NCBI GenBank assembly: GCA_017545525.1
Contig: JAFWMT010000002.1
Location: forward strand, 1 to 64,000
Reading direction: 5' to 3'
DNA length: 64,000 nt
Origin: Candidatus Saccharimonadota bacterium
Lineage (GTDB): Bacteria; Patescibacteriota; Saccharimonadia; Saccharimonadales; Saccharimonadaceae
The notes beneath the pieces are model-generated. The model worked only from the letters and a program-made list of their open reading frames with translations. It did not search any database and was not told where the DNA came from. Shown piece by piece: positions 6,708 to 14,350 of the stretch. How positions within the stretch are numbered: position 1 is the stretch's first letter; the number at the start of each line of letters is the position of its first letter. Both the position numbers and the translations under genes were made by a program.

Positions 6708-9449
6708 ATGGGAAAAAAGAAATCCGAAGTGATTTTGCCGTCTAAGAAGAAGGCTAAAAAAACTTCTAAAAAAACTGCGAAGAAATCTAATCTTAATTTA
6801 TATTCAAGTTTAGCTTATAAACATCGAGCTAAAAAGGAAGCCAACGCTCGTCGTCGAGCTGAAGAATTGGCTAAGTTGCCGAAAGAGCCAATCAAGCGCT
6901 TTTTTGCCCGACTTCATCCTAAACGCGTCTTTAAATGGTGGTTTTCTTGGCGTGGCCAAAAAGCCATCTTAAAGTTTTTTGCCGCTTGTATTTTAATTAT
7001 CATTATCTTCATCGGCGGATTATTCCTTTATTATAAAAAGGATCTTGATGAAATTCGTCTCGATGAAATGACGATTTCTGAGACCGTTAATACTTATCTT
7101 GACCGTAATGGTGTGGTGCTTTGGAAAGATACTGGTAATAATGATTACCGTCTCGTAGTAGATGCAGATGAAATTTCTCCTTACATGTACCAAGCAACTA
7201 TCGCCATTGAGGATAAAAACTTTTATAACCATATTGGAGTTGATTTTGGTGCTTTAATTCGTGCGACTTTTTCGACTTTAACTGGCCATGGCGTCCAAGG
7301 TGGTTCTACCCTGACCCAACAGTTAATTAAACAAGTTTACTTTTCTGATGAAGCCGCGGCCGAAGACCGTGGTGGTCTGCAACGTAAAATTAAAGAGTTG
7401 ATTCTCGCCATTGAGCTCGAAAAGATGTACTCGAAAGATGAGATTTTAACTATGTATCTAAACCAATCTCCTTACGGCGGTCGTCGTAATGGGGTCGAAT
7501 CGGCTGCTCAGACTTACTTTGATAAGTCAGCAAAAGATTTAACTTTAGCTGAATCTGCTTTGCTCGCTGCTATTCCGAATAATCCGGGCGTCCTGAACCC
7601 ATACAATGTCTACGGTAATGATATGTTGGTCGAACGTCAACACAAAGTTCTCGACGACATGGTTTCAGCTGGCTATATTTCGGCGGAGGAAGCTGAAGAG
7701 GCAAAAAAAGTTGCTATTTTAGACACGATTCAACCCGAATCTAGCCAATATGCTAACGCTCTCGCTCCGCATTTCGTTCTGTCCGTAAAGTCCCAACTTG
7801 AAGAAAAATATGGTATCCAAACTATGCGTGCAGGTGGCTGGACAATCAAAACTACGTTAGACTATCGTGCTCAAAAAATCGCTGAGGATGCGGTTGCTGT
7901 AGGCATGAGCCACGCTTACAAAAATCATAGTGATAATCTCGCCTTAGTTTCAGTTGATGTTGAAACCTCTCAAGTTGTCGCCATGGTTGGCTCTTCTGAT
8001 TTCACCAATCCTACTTATGGCGAGTTAAATGTTACGACCGATTCTCTCGTTGAACCGGGTTCCTCGATTAAGCCGATTCTTGATTATTCTCCGCTCTTTA
8101 TGCAACGTGATGGGATTAATTACGGTCCAGGTTCTATCTTGAAGGACGAAAACATCAATCGTATTTATTGTGCTGGCTATTCTGGTAGTTGTGCCCTCAC
8201 GAACGCAACCGGTAGTTTTTATGGTCCAGTTACCATTCGCTTTTCGCTCGGTCATTCCTTAAATATCGCTGCCGTGAAAGCTCTCTATATTAACGGTATT
8301 GATAATTCGCTTGAAGTTGCTCATGCGCTTGGCGATATATCTTATTGCGAAGGTCGTGACAGCTACGGCCTTTCCATTGCAATTGGTTCTGGTTGTGGTG
8401 TCAAAATGGTTGAGCATGCGAACGCCTACGCTTCAATCGCCCGTGGTGGTTCCTATAAAGAATTAGCTTACGTTCTTGAAATTAAGAATTCTTCTGGCGA
8501 AGTAATTGATGCTTGGACCGATTCAGAAGCTACGCGCGTAGTCGACGAACAGGTCGCCTACATGATTTCAAACATCTTAAGCGATGGTAGCGCTCGCTTC
8601 GGTATTTACGCGGCTGGTGGTTCTCAAAGTGCCGGCTATGTTATCCCGGGCGTCTGGACCGCAACTAAAACCGGTACTACTACAACCGCTAACGCTGCCG
8701 TAACTAAAGATTCGCTCATGGAAAGTTATTCTACCGCTGTTTCTACGCTCGTCTGGAACGGTAATCATGATGGTAGTGGCCTCACTTCTAATACTCATGA
8801 TATCGCTCGCTATACCGTTGCTGAATATATGGGCCGAGTTCACTCCGAAGTTTACGAACCAGATGGTCGTTGGCACCCGGGCGATCAACCCGCGAGGCCC
8901 GCTGGTATTAAAACCCTAACCGTTAATGGTAAAACTGATATTTGGCCAAGCTGGTTTGACGCTGCGAAAAATTCAGGCGTTTCTAAAGAAACTCTAACCT
9001 TTAACCGTTACAACCATCTTCTTGCCGCCGAATGTACCCCAGCAGATTACAAAATTGAAGTTGAAGTTACTAAAGTTACTGATCCTATGACCGGAAAAGA
9101 CAACTATAATGTCCCAGAACCGTATGATAACGAAAATAGTGATACTTGTGACTATGATCCTCCGCGTCTCTCAATCTCTATTAGTGGCAATAACATTGTT
9201 GCTACCATCAGAAAAGGTACTTACGACATCTCTGGGTATACGCTCTACATTAATGGGGTTGAGCAAAGTGGCATTTCGCTCGGCGCAGATGGCGTCATCC
9301 ATGGTTACACCTTAAAGGGCTCTGATACTTCAATCAGATTTGATGTTTCTGACACGGCCGGATATGTCGCTTCGGACGAATTTACTCGCAAAGCGGTTGA
9401 CGACAACGACAGTAATGCCAATAATCAAAACAAGAAGACTACGCCTTAA
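6708..9449 (+). CDS. Class A penicillin-binding protein (transglycosylase-transpeptidase)
   Basis: 913 residues. Residues 1-85 are an extremely Lys/Arg-rich cytoplasmic tail, TM about 86-109, then a GT51 glycosyltransferase domain with E168 in AIEDKNFYNHIGVD and GGSTLTQQLIKQ near 198-209. A transpeptidase domain follows with SxxK as S452-S-I-K455, SxN as S517-L-N519 and KTG at 654-656 (TATKTGTTTT). The last ~170 residues carry a Pro/Asp/Tyr-rich extension with two Cys (EC..., DTCDYDPP) and an Ig-like end. It polymerises and cross-links glycan strands outside the membrane. The stop shares bases with the convergent PIN-TRAM gene (TTAA). Confidence 0.96.
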   Translation: MGKKKSEVILPSKKKAKKTSKKTAKKSNLNLYSSLAYKHRAKKEANARRRAEELAKLPKEPIKRFFARLHPKRVFKWWFSWRGQKAILKFFAACILIIIIFIGGLFLYYKKDLDEIRLDEMTISETVNTYLDRNGVVLWKDTGNNDYRLVVDADEISPYMYQATIAIEDKNFYNHIGVDFGALIRATFSTLTGHGVQGGSTLTQQLIKQVYFSDEAAAEDRGGLQRKIKELILAIELEKMYSKDEILTMYLNQSPYGGRRNGVESAAQTYFDKSAKDLTLAESALLAAIPNNPGVLNPYNVYGNDMLVERQHKVLDDMVSAGYISAEEAEEAKKVAILDTIQPESSQYANALAPHFVLSVKSQLEEKYGIQTMRAGGWTIKTTLDYRAQKIAEDAVAVGMSHAYKNHSDNLALVSVDVETSQVVAMVGSSDFTNPTYGELNVTTDSLVEPGSSIKPILDYSPLFMQRDGINYGPGSILKDENINRIYCAGYSGSCALTNATGSFYGPVTIRFSLGHSLNIAAVKALYINGIDNSLEVAHALGDISYCEGRDSYGLSIAIGSGCGVKMVEHANAYASIARGGSYKELAYVLEIKNSSGEVIDAWTDSEATRVVDEQVAYMISNILSDGSARFGIYAAGGSQSAGYVIPGVWTATKTGTTTTANAAVTKDSLMESYSTAVSTLVWNGNHDGSGLTSNTHDIARYTVAEYMGRVHSEVYEPDGRWHPGDQPARPAGIKTLTVNGKTDIWPSWFDAAKNSGVSKETLTFNRYNHLLAAECTPADYKIEVEVTKVTDPMTGKDNYNVPEPYDNENSDTCDYDPPRLSISISGNNIVATIRKGTYDISGYTLYINGVEQSGISLGADGVIHGYTLKGSDTSIRFDVSDTAGYVASDEFTRKAVDDNDSNANNQNKKTTP

Positions 9450-10132
9450 CGGCCGTTTACGATTTTAGCGAAAATCATTTTACCAGCCGAAGTTTCGTGA
9501 AACCTTACAAACTCAATGGTTAGAGTTTTGCCGATTTTGTTCCCTGCTTTTTCCACTACTACCATAGTGCCATCAGGAAGATGCCCAACTCCTTGTCCAC
9601 GGTTTGAACCTTTTTCGGTAATTTTGATGTTCATTTTTTCGCCAGGTAAAAATTCTGTTCTTACTGCGAGCGCAAGATCATTAAGATTTAATACCTCAAT
9701 TTTTTCTGCTTCCGCGACTTTGATTAAATTATAATCAAGCGTTAACACTGCTCCTTTATTTTCCTTAGCAAATTTCAAAAGCTCTTCGTCGACTTTTTTA
9801 TTTCCCTCTCCATCGTCTAATATTTCCGTATTTACTTCTATCACGCGTTCCAGTTCCGCAACGTTATTTAACCCAGTTCTCGCACGGCTGCGTTTATCGC
9901 CATCTTTCCCATCTGCAAGTAATTGTAGTTCCCTTAATACACTTTTTAAAACGATTAAATTCCCGTCTATAAATCCAGTTCTCGCCACATTCAAAATTCT
10001 TCCATCGATTAACACCGACGTATCAATATAAATTTTGCGCATTCCACTTCGCATTGGTTTATATTTTCTCAAAACTAAAACAGTTGTTTCTATTAAAATT
10101 AAAAGACAAATAATTAGTATTAAAAATTCCAT
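9446..10132 (-). CDS. Membrane-anchored PIN-TRAM domain protein (YacL-like)
   Basis: 228 residues: one N-terminal TM helix (about 2-24), then a PIN nuclease-fold domain (IYIDTSVLIDGRI..., LRELQLLADGKDGDKRSRARTGL, TLDYNLIKVAEA) with several of the acidic metal-site residues present. A C-terminal TRAM domain follows (LPGEKMNIKITEKGSNRGQGVGHLPDGTMVVVE). The family is represented by Bacillus YacL, usually with more TM helices; this one is shortened. It follows the split phosphoketolase by 7 bases on the same strand and is probably co-transcribed. Nuclease activity is inferred from the family. Confidence 0.88.
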   Translation of the reverse strand: MEFLILIICLLILIETTVLVLRKYKPMRSGMRKIYIDTSVLIDGRILNVARTGFIDGNLIVLKSVLRELQLLADGKDGDKRSRARTGLNNVAELERVIEVNTEILDDGEGNKKVDEELLKFAKENKGAVLTLDYNLIKVAEAEKIEVLNLNDLALAVRTEFLPGEKMNIKITEKGSNRGQGVGHLPDGTMVVVEKAGNKIGKTLTIEFVRFHETSAGKMIFAKIVNGR

Positions 10133-10139
10133 ACTACGG

Positions 10140-11312
10140 TTATTTTATCAAATCTGTACCATATTGTATAGCGTGCAGATGATTCTGCTCTAAAATTGCC
10201 TCATATTTTAAGGCTAAATCGCTGCGTTTTTCTACTTTCGCAATGTCAATCGCAATATCATATCTCGAAGCAGCGTTTTTTCTTAACATTTCAAACGGCG
10301 TCGTAGTTGAACCTTCTTCATTAAATCCGTGCACGCGTAATCTCCGTCTTTCCGTATAGTTTTCCAAAATATTTTCCAAGGTTTCCGGATAACCATGAAA
10401 GTTGGCTAGAATTGGTTTGTCTGGAGTAAATAATTCTATGAATTTTTCTTTTGTTAATTTATTTCTCGTCGTACCAATCCCACGATACGATAATGAATTA
10501 ATATAAACAAATCTAATTTTAATTTCCGGTAGATCCGCTTTTAAAATTTTTATCGCTTCTATTGTTTCATGTGCAACGATATCTCCGCAAGCCGCAAAAA
10601 CATAATCCGGGTTTTCGTCAGAAATGAATTGATAAATTGATGCTCCACCATTTACGAATTCGAAATTCGCGTGGTGCGAATCGATATAACGTGGGCGAGG
10701 ATTTTTGTCAAAGGTCGTAAGATTTACCGCATTTTCTGCATCAATCATGAAACGATAAGTTTCTTCCGCTGCCATATCATCAATCGGGAAAATACAGTTT
10801 GCTAAATTCGAGGGGACCGAAAGTAGGGTTGAAATTAGAGCTGGCGATTGGTGCGTAAAGCCATTATGGTCTTGTCGCCAGCAAGTCGAGGTCGAAAGCA
10901 AATTAATCGCCGGCATTGGCTTACGCCAGTCAACTCTTTTAGATTGTTTAATAAATTTCATTTGTTGCAAAAGTTGCGCTGTAATAATAGGATAAAAGGC
11001 TTCATAACTTCCCATCATTGCTTTTTCACCGTTCATCAAATGCCCTGTCATGACCGAGAATAAGACGTTTTCCGACAGCATTTCAATAATTCTACCGTCA
11101 TCTGCTTCCGGCAAATCCCAAGTTTTTTGAATTAAATCTCCCCACGCTCTTTTTTCTACTTCAAAAATCTGATCAAATTTATTTGAAGTGGTTTCGTCTG
11201 GCGAGAAGAAATAAAAAGTCGGGTCTTTTTTAAATTCTTCGGTTAGAAGCTCTCCGATTTTCAAAGCTGGTGAATATAATTCTTCTCCAGGGCGCTCCAC
11301 TTTATCTACCAT
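10140..11312 (-). CDS. xfp: Phosphoketolase, C-terminal half (split gene)
   Basis: 390 residues matching the middle and C-terminal part of xylulose-5-P/fructose-6-P phosphoketolase: FFSPDETTSNKF, DGRIIEMLSEN, MGSYEAFYPII, CWRQDHNGFTHQSPA, YVFAACGDIVAHETIEAIKIL, FTPDKPILANFHGYPETL and VHGFNEEGSTTTPFEM. Several invariant stretches are loosened relative to canonical enzymes (SEHNCQGWLEGY-type region reads SENVLFSVMTGHLM). It begins at an ATG inside the last codons of the N-terminal half (10-base overlap), with a purine-rich GGGGAAGAAG directly before it. The frame is +1 relative to the upstream gene, and its own frame has a TGA just before the overlap. So it is either a translationally coupled two-subunit enzyme or a +1 slip on GGGG. 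Confidence 0.88.
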   Translation of the reverse strand: MVDKVERPGEELYSPALKIGELLTEEFKKDPTFYFFSPDETTSNKFDQIFEVEKRAWGDLIQKTWDLPEADDGRIIEMLSENVLFSVMTGHLMNGEKAMMGSYEAFYPIITAQLLQQMKFIKQSKRVDWRKPMPAINLLSTSTCWRQDHNGFTHQSPALISTLLSVPSNLANCIFPIDDMAAEETYRFMIDAENAVNLTTFDKNPRPRYIDSHHANFEFVNGGASIYQFISDENPDYVFAACGDIVAHETIEAIKILKADLPEIKIRFVYINSLSYRGIGTTRNKLTKEKFIELFTPDKPILANFHGYPETLENILENYTERRRLRVHGFNEEGSTTTPFEMLRKNAASRYDIAIDIAKVEKRSDLALKYEAILEQNHLHAIQYGTDLIK

Positions 11313-12246
11313 CTTCTTCCCCTTTCAAAACATATTTAAATAGTTCTTTTGGCTGGTAGCTCTTCAGCCACTCTTCCAATTTTTTCAATTCTTCTTCGTC
11401 GGTCTTCGGATTTTTCAGTGGTATTTGATGCGCCTCATGATAACGATTTGGTCCGCCATAACCCTTTTTCGTCTGCATAATATAAAATGGCGCTTCAATC
11501 GTTTCGTCGCTCAACACTTCCTGAAACTTTTCCGTATCTTCGCCGTCTACCATTATCGGCGTAAACCCAAACCCTCTAATTAATTCTTTTAATTCCCGCT
11601 CCGATTTCCTAGCATAAATTGATGGTGCCGAAATTTTATAACCATTTAGATGTAAAATTGGTAAAATCTTGCCGTTTTTGGCACTAGCCAGTAAATCGCG
11701 CAAATTTAGCGAGTCAATCGCTGTCGCCGTCTCAAGCTCCCCGTCGCCAATTAAAACCGCGGTTATTTTTTCCGGGTGTCCGAGCGAAATGCCGTAGGCG
11801 TTTGCCAGTGCATACCCGAGTTCCCCGCCCTCCGTAATTACGTTCGGAGTAATTGGACTAGCATGGCTAGGAAATCCATCTGGCCAGGAAAAATTTCGGC
11901 AAAGATATTCTAGCCCTTCTAAATCTACGCTAGCTTCGCGGTCTACTTTTTTCAGTTCTCCGTCAAGCCAAAGATTTGCGTTTAGCGCCGGAAAACCATG
12001 CCCAGGCCCAAGTACAAAACTAAAGTTTTGATCATTCCGGTAGACGCTTTTTAAATTCGCGTAAGCGACATTAATACCATGGCAAGTTCCCCAATGCCCT
12101 AATAATCTCGGTTTAATATCGTTATATGTCAATTCTCTTTCCAATAAAAAATTATCTTGCAAAAATAATTGCGCTACACACAGATAATCGCATGTTTTGA
12201 TGCGTTTTTTAATTTTCTCAATCTCAGCAATGCCCACCGCACCCAT
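11302..12246 (-). CDS. xfp: Phosphoketolase, N-terminal TPP-binding half (split gene)
   Basis: 314 residues. It contains the phosphoketolase N-terminal signatures: LLGHWGTCHGINVAYANL, LGPGHGFPALNANLW, WPDGFPSHASP, GELGYALANAYG, the TPP motif GDGELETA... with ILHLNGYKISAP, and the KKGYGGP / HEAHQIPL end. Together the halves total 704 residues against ~790 for single-chain enzymes; the missing part lies around the junction (the RMG-NPHANGG linker is not found). The reaction would split xylulose-5-P to glyceraldehyde-3-P and acetyl-P, linking to the rpe/rpiB/gap/eno genes elsewhere in the window. Confidence 0.9.
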   Translation of the reverse strand: MGAVGIAEIEKIKKRIKTCDYLCVAQLFLQDNFLLERELTYNDIKPRLLGHWGTCHGINVAYANLKSVYRNDQNFSFVLGPGHGFPALNANLWLDGELKKVDREASVDLEGLEYLCRNFSWPDGFPSHASPITPNVITEGGELGYALANAYGISLGHPEKITAVLIGDGELETATAIDSLNLRDLLASAKNGKILPILHLNGYKISAPSIYARKSERELKELIRGFGFTPIMVDGEDTEKFQEVLSDETIEAPFYIMQTKKGYGGPNRYHEAHQIPLKNPKTDEEELKKLEEWLKSYQPKELFKYVLKGEEDGR

Positions 12247-12258
12247 ATTACAACTATA
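12247..12258 (-). promoter_or_regulatory. Phosphoketolase operon leaderless promoter -10
   Basis: TATAGT (minus strand, 12258-12253), 6 bases, then ATG at 12246. Divergent from the FISUMP gene, whose -10 (TATAAT near 12308) lies about 60 bases away. Confidence 0.55.
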
Positions 12259-12322
12259 CCATAAGCAACATTAAAATTAAAGAGTTGCCATACATAAAAA
12301 ACAGGAGTATAATAAAACTATT

Positions 12323-14233
12323 ATGCTAAAGGTTTGTCGGAGTTTGACTTTCGTGCTAATCGGTTTGACAACCATTTCTTTCTTTGCTCTTTCCTCTTCT
12401 CCCGCCTCCGCAGACGACACCGTAGTAGATGATGTTGTAATTAATGTTCCTATTTCTTGTACCATGAGCAGTAGTGGAGAGAATTCACATACTGCTACAG
12501 TTCCTAATAATACCACTCGTTCTGATATTGGTACCACTACAGTCAATGCCTTTTGTAATGACACAGGAGGCTTTGCTATTTATGCTATAGGCTATACGGA
12601 TGAGACTTATGGTAAAACAGTACTAGCTAGTGCTACGCTAGGTAGCACTAAAGACATTGCCACTGGTACCGCTACAAGCGGTTCTACTTCTAACTGGGCC
12701 ATGAAACTCACTAATACAGGTACTACCTATCCTGTAACTATCCAGAATAGTTTTAATTCCTATCATAGTGTACCAAGTGCTTATACTTTAGTCGCTAGTC
12801 GTACTTCCGGTACTGCTGTAGGTACTGGTGCCACTGGTGCTACTTTTACTACTACTTATAGAGCTTTCATTTCTTCTACTCAACCAGCTGATACTTATAC
12901 TGGTAAGGTTAAATATACTATGGTACATCCGAACAACATTGGTGCTCCAGCTACTCCATTAGCTTCTACCGCTTGCCCTGCTAATAAAATCTGCTATGCT
13001 CCTAATGCTTACGGCGTTGTAGGTTCTATGGATTCCATTAATACTACTAAAATTACTTCTTCTGCCACGGCTGGAGTACAAGATGCTGGTAGTAATGCCG
13101 AATATACTTTAATCGCTCCAAACTATTCTAGAGCCGGTTATGGCTTTGCAGGTTGGTCTACTGACTTTGAAGTTACAAATTCCAGTACTATCTATGGCCC
13201 CAATGAAACCGTTACTACTGGCAATCTTGGTACTAATGGCATGATTCTATATCCTGTCTGGGTCGCTTCTACTGGTACGCTTCAGAACTGGGATGGTTGT
13301 AGATCGCTCACTACTGCTCCTACCGCTACTAGGGCTACTTTAGCTAGTATGACAGCTCTAACTGACGCTAGAGATGGTAATGTTTACACCGTAGCTAGAC
13401 TAGCTGATGGTAACTGTTGGATGACAGAAAATCTAAGGCTAAACGCAGATGCTACAGGAGGAGATCAGAACAAAGCTTTGTCCCAAGGTTATGGCTCTTA
13501 TTCTGGCTCTGGAACTAATTATGGGAACTTTATTGGACTAGCGGAATCTGAAAATACTAACTTTAATAACACAACTCCAAATAGCATCTATAGTTCAGAT
13601 GGAAGCACTAAGATAAACATTAATTCATCAGGCAACCCAACTTTTCGTATTCCTCGTTATAATAGCAATAATACTAATAGAAGCTTAACTGCTAATTATA
13701 ATAACAATAGTACGACTTATTATTCATGGTACGGTTATGGTAATTATTATAATTGGCCAGCAGTTATCGCTAATACTAACTATTATGGTACAAATAATAC
13801 ACCAGTAACTAATACCTCTCTTTGTCCTACTGGTTGGAGACTACCTCAAGGTGGCGATAAAACTAGAATAGAATCAAATCAAGATAATGATTTTTGGACT
13901 TTAATTGTGACTAATCTAAATGGTGGGGCTAATCCTGCTAATTATGATAGTCAGACACGACCATATTATACTGGTACCACTGAAGGCACTCCTGTTTCTA
14001 AACTCGTCAGAAAGTTTCCTAACAATTTTGTTTATTCCGGCAGCTGGAATGTCGCTCAGCCCTACTCTCGTAGCTCGCTCGGGAACTATTGGTCGTCTAC
14101 AGCGAACAGCAACCTCGACGCCTACTATCTGTCTTTCAGCAGTTCAAGCGTCTACCCAGGGGCGAGCATCTTCAATAAGAACAAGGGGCTCTCCGCCCGC
14201 TGTATGACATATGGCGGCGGCTACTTTAACTAA
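12323..14233 (+). CDS. Secreted FISUMP-domain surface protein, candidate DGR target
   Basis: 636 residues. Signal peptide about 1-30 (hydrophobic core then SPASA|DD). Residues ~35-200 form a Thr/Ser-rich beta domain; ~215-313 a Listeria-Bacteroides (Flg_new) repeat (RAGYGFAGWSTD ... ILYPVW); ~325-630 a fibrobacter-succinogenes-major-paralogous (FISUMP, C-type-lectin-like) domain with DGNVYTVARLADGNCWMTENLRL, SLCPTGWRLPQGGD, LGNYWSSTANSN and GLSARCM. There is no C-terminal anchor. The codons for residues ~572-630 switch abruptly to G/C-ending with many AGC/AAC/GAC/TAC codons, unlike the AT-rich rest. The protein is likely a surface or host-contact adhesin. Confidence 0.88.
   Translation: MLKVCRSLTFVLIGLTTISFFALSSSPASADDTVVDDVVINVPISCTMSSSGENSHTATVPNNTTRSDIGTTTVNAFCNDTGGFAIYAIGYTDETYGKTVLASATLGSTKDIATGTATSGSTSNWAMKLTNTGTTYPVTIQNSFNSYHSVPSAYTLVASRTSGTAVGTGATGATFTTTYRAFISSTQPADTYTGKVKYTMVHPNNIGAPATPLASTACPANKICYAPNAYGVVGSMDSINTTKITSSATAGVQDAGSNAEYTLIAPNYSRAGYGFAGWSTDFEVTNSSTIYGPNETVTTGNLGTNGMILYPVWVASTGTLQNWDGCRSLTTAPTATRATLASMTALTDARDGNVYTVARLADGNCWMTENLRLNADATGGDQNKALSQGYGSYSGSGTNYGNFIGLAESENTNFNNTTPNSIYSSDGSTKININSSGNPTFRIPRYNSNNTNRSLTANYNNNSTTYYSWYGYGNYYNWPAVIANTNYYGTNNTPVTNTSLCPTGWRLPQGGDKTRIESNQDNDFWTLIVTNLNGGANPANYDSQTRPYYTGTTEGTPVSKLVRKFPNNFVYSGSWNVAQPYSRSSLGNYWSSTANSNLDAYYLSFSSSSVYPGASIFNKNKGLSARCMTYGGGYFN
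14036..14232 (+). other. Candidate DGR variable region (VR) at the 3' end of the FISUMP gene
   Basis: The base composition jumps to clearly GC-richer sequence at about 14036 and stays so to the stop. The segment encodes the C-terminal lectin-fold surface (NYWSSTANSNLDAYYLSFSSS ... ARCM) and is dense in NNC codons (AAC, AGC, GAC, TAC, CTC, ATC, TTC). That is what adenine-directed mutagenesis of AAC codons would give. The position (3' end of a C-type-lectin-like domain) is that of known DGR variable regions. No reverse transcriptase or template repeat lies in this window, so this remains a candidate. Confidence 0.5.
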
Positions 14234-14246
14234 CCATTCTCTAAAA

Positions 14247-14345
14247 AGCGTATATAATATATAGTGAGTTACTTACGCTATATCTAGCGCACCACATCTA
14301 GCGTATACCACCATATCTAGCGTTCTCCCGAACACTTCCCGAACA
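14247..14345. repeat. Hairpin plus short direct repeats downstream of the FISUMP gene
   Basis: A 6-bp stem AGCGTA (14247-14252) / TACGCT (14274-14279) is followed by three copies of A(T/C)ATCTAGCG beginning at 14280, 14294 and 14313, then CCCGAACA twice (14327, 14338). This is the only non-coding sequence between the convergent FISUMP gene and uvrB. A hairpin just behind a VR is a known feature of DGR targets; the small repeats are unexplained. Confidence 0.6.
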
Positions 14346-14350
14346 AAAAG

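Noticed and set aside
8025-8888. Long antisense frames inside the PBP gene and many others opposite real genes
   Set aside because: They lack start signals and family resemblance and mirror the codon usage of the sense gene.
11290-11330. Programmed -1 frameshift joining the phosphoketolase halves
   Set aside because: The second half is in the +1 frame and no X-XXY-YYZ heptamer sits in the correct phase. Only a +1 slip on GGGG remains possible, and re-initiation from the SD-like tract is simpler.
14280-14322. Three TATCTAGCG-type repeats considered as a CRISPR fragment
   Set aside because: Units are ~10 bases with unequal spacing of 14 and 19 bases, no spacers of typical size and no cas genes.
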